Shown: positions 1-5,720 of the stretch, piece by piece
Position numbering within the stretch: position 1 is the stretch's first letter
Layout: each line of letters begins with the position of its first letter
Assembly (NCBI GenBank): GCA_001769005.1
Contig: MENE01000007.1
Span: 4,540 to 11,279, forward strand
Reading direction: 5' to 3'
From: Bacteroidetes bacterium GWA2_31_9b
Lineage (GTDB): Bacteria; Bacteroidota; Bacteroidia; Bacteroidales; UBA12077
Length of the DNA: 6,740 nucleotides
Translations under genes and position numbers: made by a program
Notes under the pieces: generated by a model
Seen by the model: only the letters and a program-made list of their open reading frames with translations
Told to the model about the DNA's origin: nothing
The model's database searches: none

Positions 1-1275
1 TAAGAATAATGTAAAAAATATTCCAAGTGTACCGACAAAAATTGCAATTTCAACTAATGATGGTTTATACATTTCCCAGCTCGATGGTAAATAATCTCTA
101 TGTAATGATGTTACTATGATTACAAATCGCTCGAACCACATACCAACATTAATTACTATTGACATAAAGAATGTGAAAGCTATACTACGACGTAATTTTT
201 TAAACCAGAATAATTGAGGTGAAACTACATTACATGTCATCATTATCCAATATGCCCACCAGTATGGGCCGGTTGCTCTGTTTATGAATGCAAATATTTC
301 ATACTCAACACCAGAATACCAAGCCATAAATAATTCTGTTAAGTAGGCAATTCCAACGATTGAGCCGGTGAGAATAATGATCTTATTCATTAATTCAATA
401 TGATTGATTGTAATATAATCTTGTAAATTCATTGTTTTACGTGCAATAATCATTAGTGTAAGCACCATAGCAAACCCTGAAAATATTGCTCCAGAAACAA
501 AATAAGGAGGAAATATAGTGGTGTGCCAACCAGGAATTACCGAAGTAGCAAAATCGAAACTAACAATAGTATGAACTGATAATACTAGTGGAGCAGCTAA
601 ACCGGCCAGAGTAAAACTAACTATTTCGAATCGTTGCCAATGTTTTGCCGAACCTGTCCAGCCAAAGCTTAGCAAGCCATAAATTGCTTTTTTGAATTTG
701 GTTTTCATTCTGTCGCGAATGGTTCCAATATCAGGGATTAATCCTACGTACCAGAAAATCAATGACACAAGAAAGTAAGTTGAAATAGCAAAAACATCCC
801 ACAATAAAGGTGAGTTAAAGTTTACCCACACACCCCTTGTGTTAGGATAGGGAAAAATAAAGAACCCTAACAAAAATCGACCCATGTGGATTAAAGGAAA
901 AAGTCCTGCACACATAACAGCAAATAAGGTCATAGCTTCAGCTGAGCGGTTAATACTTGTACGCCATTTTTGTCTGAATAAAAGTAATATTGCTGAAATA
1001 AAAGTTCCTGCATGTCCAATACCTATCCACCATACAAAATTAGTTATGTCCCAACCCCACCCGATGGTTTTATTTTCACCCCAAAGTCCGATCCCCTTCC
1101 ATACAGTAAGTGTAATAGCTATAATTCCGATAAGGGCAGCACCGCTTGAGATAGTAATACCTAAAAACCAAAGCATACCCGGTTTAGCAACTATCGGGTT
1201 AAAAATATCGTCAGTGATATTTTTTAAGCTTTTATTGCCTTTAATTAATGGTTCGCGAGTTGAAATTTCTGACAC
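1..1275 (-). CDS. actC: ActC, NrfD-family quinol-binding membrane subunit of alternative complex III (3' end outside window)
   Basis: Integral membrane subunit that should bind menaquinol and, with ActB, pass its electrons to the ActB iron-sulfur clusters. The visible 425 codons stay open to the window edge. They show about ten hydrophobic segments, near residues 34-58, 78-100, 112-141, 158-180, 214-238, 254-278, 298-320, 334-356, 364-386 and 406 onward. Family-type sequences include LIHMGRFLLG (129-138), LWDVFAISTYF (158-168), SVHTIVSFDFA (233-243) and FPPYFVSGA (255-263). His130 and Asp160 are 30 residues apart, as I recall for the His/Asp pair proposed to line the quinol site in solved ACIII structures. 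The GTG start at 1275 is forced: an in-frame TAA lies at 1293-1291 and the next ATG is residue 34, at the first membrane helix. No clear Shine-Dalgarno is visible. The gene begins 27 bases after actB, so it is almost certainly co-transcribed. From the usual family length I expect roughly 40-60 residues to be missing. An isolated NrfD/PsrC protein is unlikely given the actA-actB context. Confidence 0.95.
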   Translation of the reverse strand, partial: MSEISTREPLIKGNKSLKNITDDIFNPIVAKPGMLWFLGITISSGAALIGIIAITLTVWKGIGLWGENKTIGWGWDITNFVWWIGIGHAGTFISAILLLFRQKWRTSINRSAEAMTLFAVMCAGLFPLIHMGRFLLGFFIFPYPNTRGVWVNFNSPLLWDVFAISTYFLVSLIFWYVGLIPDIGTIRDRMKTKFKKAIYGLLSFGWTGSAKHWQRFEIVSFTLAGLAAPLVLSVHTIVSFDFATSVIPGWHTTIFPPYFVSGAIFSGFAMVLTLMIIARKTMNLQDYITINHIELMNKIIILTGSIVGIAYLTELFMAWYSGVEYEIFAFINRATGPYWWAYWIMMTCNVVSPQLFWFKKLRRSIAFTFFMSIVINVGMWFERFVIIVTSLHRDYLPSSWEMYKPSLVEIAIFVGTLGIFFTLFL

Positions 1276-1302
1276 CTTTTTTCTTTTTAATTAAATTCTA
1301 AT

Positions 1303-4218
1303 TTATCCTTTATTTTTTACTTTTGTAAGATATCCAACGGAAGGCAATGTATTTATCTCTTCCAATAAATGATACCTTCGTTCTTGATCAAATAGTTTAT
1401 ATACTTCACTGTTTTTATTATTTATGTCGCCAAAAACAATTGCATTTGCAGGGCATGCTTGTTGACAAGCAGTTTTTATTTCACCATCTTGCAACACTCT
1501 GTTTTCAAGTTTTGCTTTAAGTTTCTTTTCTTGAATTCGCTGAATACAAAATGAACATTTTTCAATAACTCCTTTAGCACGAACAGTAACATCAGGATTA
1601 AGAACCATTCTTGGAAGATCTTTTGTCATTCCATGCTTATCGACAGTATTTTTACCCAAAGCATCGGCATTATTGTAATCGAACCAATTGAATCTTCGTA
1701 CTTTGTAAGGACAGTTATTATTACAATAGCGTGTTCCAATACAACGGTTATAAGCCATTTGGTTCAATCCTTCGGAGCTGTGATTTGTTGCACCAACCGG
1801 GCAAACATTTTCACAAGGCGCATTATCACAATGCTGGCACATTACAGGCTGGCGAATAACTTCAGGATTTTCAGGATCACCAGAGTAGTATCTGTCTATT
1901 CGCATCCAATGCATTTCGTGGGCATGCTTAATTTCTTCTTTTCCTACAATTGGTATGTTATTCTCTGTACTACAAGCAATAACACAAACATTGCATCCAA
2001 TACACGAGTTCAAATCAACAGCCATTGCCCAATGATGCCCTTTGTATTCATGAGCTTTATATAATGATTGATGTTGTTCTTCAATTTCTTTATGTCGCTC
2101 ATTTCCTGCAGATGGATTTTCTTGATATTCTTCAAGTGTTGTTTCTCTAATAATATCTCTGCCTTCCATAGAATCGTGCGATTGTGTTGTTGCAAGCTCT
2201 CTAAAATCATTAGTTTTATCTATTTTAATATTCGTTACTGAATATTTTCGGAGATTTTCTTTTGGAACTAATGGATAAACATTAACACCAACATCCTTAC
2301 CCGATTTACCTGCAACTGTTCGTCCGTAACCCAAGGCTATTGAAATAGTGTTTTTTGATTGTCCGGGTTGAACTAATACCGGAATAATTATAGAATCATT
2401 TATTTTGATAACATCACCTGTTTTTAAGCTCTTTTCATTTGCCATTGCAACAGAAATAGCCGCATAATTATCCCAGCAAACTTTAGAAACAGGGTCAGGA
2501 AGTTCTTGCAACCATGGATTGTTTGCATATTTACCTGTTCCAATATTTACACTCTCATAAAGTTGAACTTCATATTCTGATTTTGAAGTTTCTTCAATTT
2601 TTAGTGAACTTACATCGAATTTAAATTCGGGTTCAGTTGAATTTATTGGTTTTTCAAAAATACCATCTTGTAAGGTTTTATTCCAGAACGATTCAAAATC
2701 AAAAACGGAATTTGTTTTTGTATATATTTCAGATTTCCATGTATCTTTTATGAACTTATAATACTCTTCGTGAATACCTGACCATTTTAATAGAGATTCT
2801 TGTTCTTGTCGGGTGTTAAAAATAGGATGAATACAAGGTTGGGCTAAACTATACAAGCCTATTTTTGGATTAAAATCGTTCCATGATTCAAGATAATTGT
2901 TTGCAGGACAAACATATTTTGTTAAAACAGAAGTTTCGTCTGGTATTGAAGAAAGTGAAACAGTAAGATCAATATTTTTTATTCCTGATACGAATTTTTC
3001 TGTGTTTGAGTAGTCAAAAACAGGATTGCAATCGTAAAAAATTACGGCACTATACTCATCTTTTTCAAAACGATTAACAAAATCATACATCATGAAATCA
3101 TTTCCCTGTTTTGTTAAAAGTGCATTGTTAAACGAAATAGTATTTCCATAATTACCTAAGATTTTATTTATTGAATTAACAATTATTTGTGTTTCAGTAT
3201 TATTTGAGCCACAAACAACTATTGACTTCTCTTTATTTTGAATCAATTCATCTCCAAGTTTTGAAATATCGATAGCAGGTTTTGAAACAGATACTTCTTT
3301 TTCACCAATACTTTTTGCAATATAATTGTAAAGATTTGCTACAAGGTTTTGCTCTTCTGATGAACTAATAATGATGCGTTCGTCAGCATTACTGCCTGTT
3401 AAAGACATACCGCTTTCAATCTGAATATGTCGGGACATATTTCTTTTATCATTGCTAACTTTTCGGTTTTGAACATACTGCTTTGTATATTCAATCGGAG
3501 AGAGCCATGATCCTAAGAAATCGGCGTTTATTCCAACAATAATATTTGCTTTATTAAATTGATAATCTGGAATAAAGCGTTTGCTAAAACATTGTTCATT
3601 TGCATCTAACAATGCAGAAACAGAAATGGAATCATAACTGATATGCTCTGTTGCGGGATATTTTTTTATAAAATCATTAATAACCTTTTTGGTTGATGGG
3701 CTAATAATACTGGAAGTGATAAGAGCAATTTTTCCTTTACCCGCATTAATCTTATTCAATTGTTCTATGATTTGCTCATCAACTTCAGCCCAGTTTGTGT
3801 CGATTCCATTAATTTTAGGCTCTTTGTATCGTGTATCATCATATAAACTTAATAATGATGATTGAGTTATACTATTTGTTGCACCTTGAGAAATAGAAGA
3901 AAGATTATTCCCTTCAATTTTTATTGGCCGTCCATCTAATACCTTAACTAATATGCTATTGTATTTATCCCCGTCAAAAAAGGATGAAGCATAGTAATTT
4001 GACATACTTGGTGTAATTTCTTCGGGCTTTATAAAAAAAGGTATTGCTTTATGGGTTATATTTTCGCAGCGTGAAAGAACAAAAGTTGATGCTAATCCAA
4101 ATCCAAATAATTTTAAAAAATCTCGACGATTTGTATGAAAACTATTTTGAGCTAATTCTTTATTTTCAATATTGATGGAATTTAATTTCCCATCTACATT
4201 TTTCCAATATTTTGTCAT
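1303..4218 (-). CDS. actB: ActB, molybdopterin-oxidoreductase-like and iron-sulfur subunit of alternative complex III
   Basis: Periplasmic electron-transfer subunit of ACIII, 971 residues, complete. It begins with a Tat-type signal: NRRDFLK at 30-36, then a hydrophobic stretch to about 48. Cys51 in the context LSRC could be lipidated, but Arg before Cys is a poor lipobox. Residues about 75-700 form the molybdopterin-oxidoreductase-like body. There is no N-terminal CxxCxxxC cluster motif, in keeping with the family's loss of the Mo cofactor. Residues about 725-971 are a ferredoxin-like domain with 15 Cys in four groups: 739/742/745/749, 794/797/802/806, 826/832/836 and 888/891/918/922. That number fits three [4Fe-4S] clusters plus one [3Fe-4S], as known for this family. 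The ATG at 4218 lies 24 bases after actA and suits the position of the Tat motif. No frameshift or internal stop is present. Assignment rests on the fused architecture plus actA and actC neighbours; polysulfide or nitrite reductase systems normally encode these two parts separately. Confidence 0.97.
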   Translation of the reverse strand: MTKYWKNVDGKLNSINIENKELAQNSFHTNRRDFLKLFGFGLASTFVLSRCENITHKAIPFFIKPEEITPSMSNYYASSFFDGDKYNSILVKVLDGRPIKIEGNNLSSISQGATNSITQSSLLSLYDDTRYKEPKINGIDTNWAEVDEQIIEQLNKINAGKGKIALITSSIISPSTKKVINDFIKKYPATEHISYDSISVSALLDANEQCFSKRFIPDYQFNKANIIVGINADFLGSWLSPIEYTKQYVQNRKVSNDKRNMSRHIQIESGMSLTGSNADERIIISSSEEQNLVANLYNYIAKSIGEKEVSVSKPAIDISKLGDELIQNKEKSIVVCGSNNTETQIIVNSINKILGNYGNTISFNNALLTKQGNDFMMYDFVNRFEKDEYSAVIFYDCNPVFDYSNTEKFVSGIKNIDLTVSLSSIPDETSVLTKYVCPANNYLESWNDFNPKIGLYSLAQPCIHPIFNTRQEQESLLKWSGIHEEYYKFIKDTWKSEIYTKTNSVFDFESFWNKTLQDGIFEKPINSTEPEFKFDVSSLKIEETSKSEYEVQLYESVNIGTGKYANNPWLQELPDPVSKVCWDNYAAISVAMANEKSLKTGDVIKINDSIIIPVLVQPGQSKNTISIALGYGRTVAGKSGKDVGVNVYPLVPKENLRKYSVTNIKIDKTNDFRELATTQSHDSMEGRDIIRETTLEEYQENPSAGNERHKEIEEQHQSLYKAHEYKGHHWAMAVDLNSCIGCNVCVIACSTENNIPIVGKEEIKHAHEMHWMRIDRYYSGDPENPEVIRQPVMCQHCDNAPCENVCPVGATNHSSEGLNQMAYNRCIGTRYCNNNCPYKVRRFNWFDYNNADALGKNTVDKHGMTKDLPRMVLNPDVTVRAKGVIEKCSFCIQRIQEKKLKAKLENRVLQDGEIKTACQQACPANAIVFGDINNKNSEVYKLFDQERRYHLLEEINTLPSVGYLTKVKNKG

Positions 4219-4242
4219 TTCAAAAAGATTAGTTATTCCAAA

Positions 4243-5397
4243 TTAATAATGACATTTCATACAATTCACACCACCTAGTTCAGCAACTGTTAAAGAATCT
4301 AGCGTATTTTTTTTAAACTTTTCGTGAAATTCTTTAAATGTTTTTTCGTAGTACTCGTTGCCTAAAAAATTAACTTTTCTGGTTCTATGACAATCTAAAC
4401 ACCATCCCATAGATAAATCGCTATATTGTCTAAGCAAATGACTCTCTTCAACTTTACCGTGGCATTCAGAACAATCGAGTTTTCCAACTCCTGCATGTTG
4501 GGCATGGCTAAAAAATACATGGTCGGGTAATTTGTGAATCCGAATCCAATGAGTTGATTGTTCTTTTTCCCAATTGGTAATAATTTTATTAATTTCAAAA
4601 CGTCCCGAATTAGTTCCTTCTCGTACTAATTCATGGCAGTTCATACAAACATTAGTTGAAGGAATACCTGCAGATTTAGCTGTTTCAGCAGTATGGTGGC
4701 AATAAAAGCAATCAATTTTATTATCAGTAGCGTGTACTTTGTGTGAAAATTTAATGGTTTGTAATGAAGCAAAGTCTTTTGTTCGACCTAATCTTATTGC
4801 ATCTTCAACTATTATTTTAAAAATAAAAAACAAGGTTACAATCATAATTAAACCGTGAATGGGTTTAAATTTAATTTTTTTAGTAAAAGTTAAATCGATA
4901 AATGCTACAACAAACAGAACAATTAGAAATATAAAAAATAGTAATCGTGTAATATGCATTTTAGGTTTTTCTAAACCGGAAATTATGAAATTATTGAGAT
5001 ATTGTTTGATAAGAACAATTTGCTCGGCCGATAACTTAACATTTTTATGTGCTTCAGAAATTTTCTTGGTTAACGGATTTAATAACATGTTTGCAAAAGC
5101 TGCACTATCAATATATTGAGTAGAAATTGCTATTTCTAGTGCTGATGGATTCCAGTTAAAGGTGTCAATTACTGTAGTGTTATGGCACGAAGCACAGTTA
5201 ATTGTATTATCTTCTGTTTTTATTAAACCTAAAAACAATCGTTCTCCTATTTTTAAATCATCTGTTTTAAATAAATTATGTGATTGTAGGTTCTTATTGG
5301 AATCAACTTCTTGTGCAAATACCTGTAAATCAAAAAAATAAAATAAACCAATAAATAGAGAAATAATCTTTAAGTTATTAAATATGAATCTTTTCAT
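4243..5397 (-). CDS. actA: ActA, hexaheme membrane-anchored cytochrome c subunit of alternative complex III (monoheme-pentaheme fusion)
   Basis: Heme c subunit that takes electrons from the ActB clusters on the periplasmic face; 384 residues from the ATG at 5397. The order is: signal peptide (1-28, probably cut after VFA); a small cytochrome c domain (about 50-141) with CASCH at 68-72; two membrane helices (about 147-171 and 180-204) joined by a lysine-rich loop; then the conserved pentaheme domain with CXXCH at 230-234, 251-255, 309-313, 333-337 and 379-383. Positive-inside reasoning puts both heme domains in the periplasm. His pairs in FSHKVH (219/222) and FSHAQH (298/301) are likely axial ligands. 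LPDHVFFSH, LSMGWCLDCH and the C-terminal GGVNCMKCHY are family hallmarks. An in-frame TTG at 5415 would add MQLDLS, but the ATG gives a clean signal peptide and is preferred. No Shine-Dalgarno is evident. It is the first gene of the act operon, divergent from coxA. I recall similar N-terminal monoheme fusions in other Bacteroidetes ActA proteins, so the fusion looks lineage-typical. Confidence 0.95.
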   Translation of the reverse strand: MKRFIFNNLKIISLFIGLFYFFDLQVFAQEVDSNKNLQSHNLFKTDDLKIGERLFLGLIKTEDNTINCASCHNTTVIDTFNWNPSALEIAISTQYIDSAAFANMLLNPLTKKISEAHKNVKLSAEQIVLIKQYLNNFIISGLEKPKMHITRLLFFIFLIVLFVVAFIDLTFTKKIKFKPIHGLIMIVTLFFIFKIIVEDAIRLGRTKDFASLQTIKFSHKVHATDNKIDCFYCHHTAETAKSAGIPSTNVCMNCHELVREGTNSGRFEINKIITNWEKEQSTHWIRIHKLPDHVFFSHAQHAGVGKLDCSECHGKVEESHLLRQYSDLSMGWCLDCHRTRKVNFLGNEYYEKTFKEFHEKFKKNTLDSLTVAELGGVNCMKCHY

Positions 5398-5490
5398 GCT
5401 CAGATCTAATTGCAAATTTTCTCGTTAAGTTCGCAATAAAAATTTTATTTCACTAATTTTTGCTGTAGAATAAGTGTAAATTTTATTTAG

Positions 5491-5504
5491 ATTAAATATT
5501 TAAT
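5491..5504. repeat. Perfect 14-base palindrome upstream of actA (possible operator)
   Basis: ATTAAATATTTAAT reads the same on both strands and is centred about 100 bases upstream of the actA start codon. It could be a dimeric regulator site or part of a promoter. It consists only of A and T inside an 82% A+T spacer, so chance is a serious alternative, and it matches no regulator box I recognise. Confidence 0.25.
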
Positions 5505-5665
5505 AGCGATAAAAAAAATGCAAATTGAAAATTTCGTATTTTAATTATGACTCAATAAATCAAGATACTGCTGAATAAATTTTGTTCATATATTTTAAAT
5601 CCAAATTACATTTTAGTTTAATAAAATTTATTTTTTGTATATTTTGAATGATTTTATTCCTAAAT

Positions 5666-5677
5666 TTATTCGAATAA
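5666..5677. repeat. Perfect 12-base palindrome upstream of coxA (possible operator)
   Basis: TTATTCGAATAA is a perfect inverted repeat ending 43 bases before the coxA ATG, with partial pairing continuing outward after one mismatch. The central TTCGAA makes it less trivially A+T than its surroundings. Its distance from the gene suits an operator overlapping a promoter or 5' leader. No known regulator motif is matched with confidence. Confidence 0.3.
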
Positions 5678-5720
5678 TTTAACATCAATTTGTTTTATCA
5701 ACTTCTAATTTTTTAAGATT

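Larger units (their letters stand above)
5398..5720. promoter_or_regulatory. Divergent intergenic region between actA and coxA, inferred to hold both promoters
   Basis: These 323 bases separate two diverging genes, so promoters for the act operon (leftward) and coxA (rightward) must lie here or overlap the gene starts. A hand count of 5401-5720 gives 58 G or C in 320 bases, about 82% A+T, clearly above the flanking genes. I found no open frame of useful length, RNA gene or terminator. I searched both strands for the Bacteroidetes -7 element TAnnTTTG and found no exact match. The nearest toward coxA is TATATTTT at 5638-5645, with TTTTAG about 21 bases upstream; in DNA this A+T-rich it carries little weight. 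Neither gene has a recognisable Shine-Dalgarno, which is normal for the phylum. Two perfect palindromes inside the region are listed separately. Confidence 0.6.

Noticed and set aside
884..1294. Open frame of 136 codons on the plus strand
   Set aside because: It lies antisense within actC, whose translation is a well-conserved NrfD-family protein; the product shows no recognisable family.
1633..2064. Open frame of 143 codons on the plus strand
   Set aside because: It is antisense to the highly conserved iron-sulfur domain of actB and is a by-product of that coding sequence.
2010..2210. Open frame of 66 codons on the minus strand, in another frame from actB
   Set aside because: It is fully contained in actB, is lysine- and isoleucine-rich as expected of off-frame A+T-rich DNA, and has no motif.
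1303..4218. ActB as an active molybdenum enzyme (polysulfide, formate or nitrate reductase type)
   Set aside because: There is no N-terminal cluster motif, and the fusion to the iron-sulfur domain between actA and actC is diagnostic of ACIII, whose ActB lacks the cofactor.
4395..4598. Open frame of 67 codons on the minus strand, in another frame from actA
   Set aside because: It lies inside the pentaheme-coding part of actA, where the actA frame carries the CXXCH motifs.
4859..5119. Open frame of 86 codons on the plus strand
   Set aside because: It is antisense to the actA membrane hairpin and N-terminal domain; hydrophobic stretches there merely mirror actA codons.
5398..5415. TTG start for actA at 5415, giving six extra residues
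   Set aside because: The ATG at 5397 begins a standard signal peptide (MKRF then a hydrophobic core); the added MQLDLS includes an Asp and makes the signal peptide worse.
5435..5449. AATAAAA/TTTTATT inverted repeat as a terminator or attenuator
   Set aside because: The stem would be only A-U pairs with a one-base loop, and it lies upstream of two gene starts rather than after a gene.
5398..5720. FNR/CRP-type site (TTGAT-N4-ATCAA or TGTGA-N6-TCACA) in the divergent spacer
   Set aside because: Only isolated half-site-like TTGA or TCAA words occur; no properly spaced pair was found on either strand.
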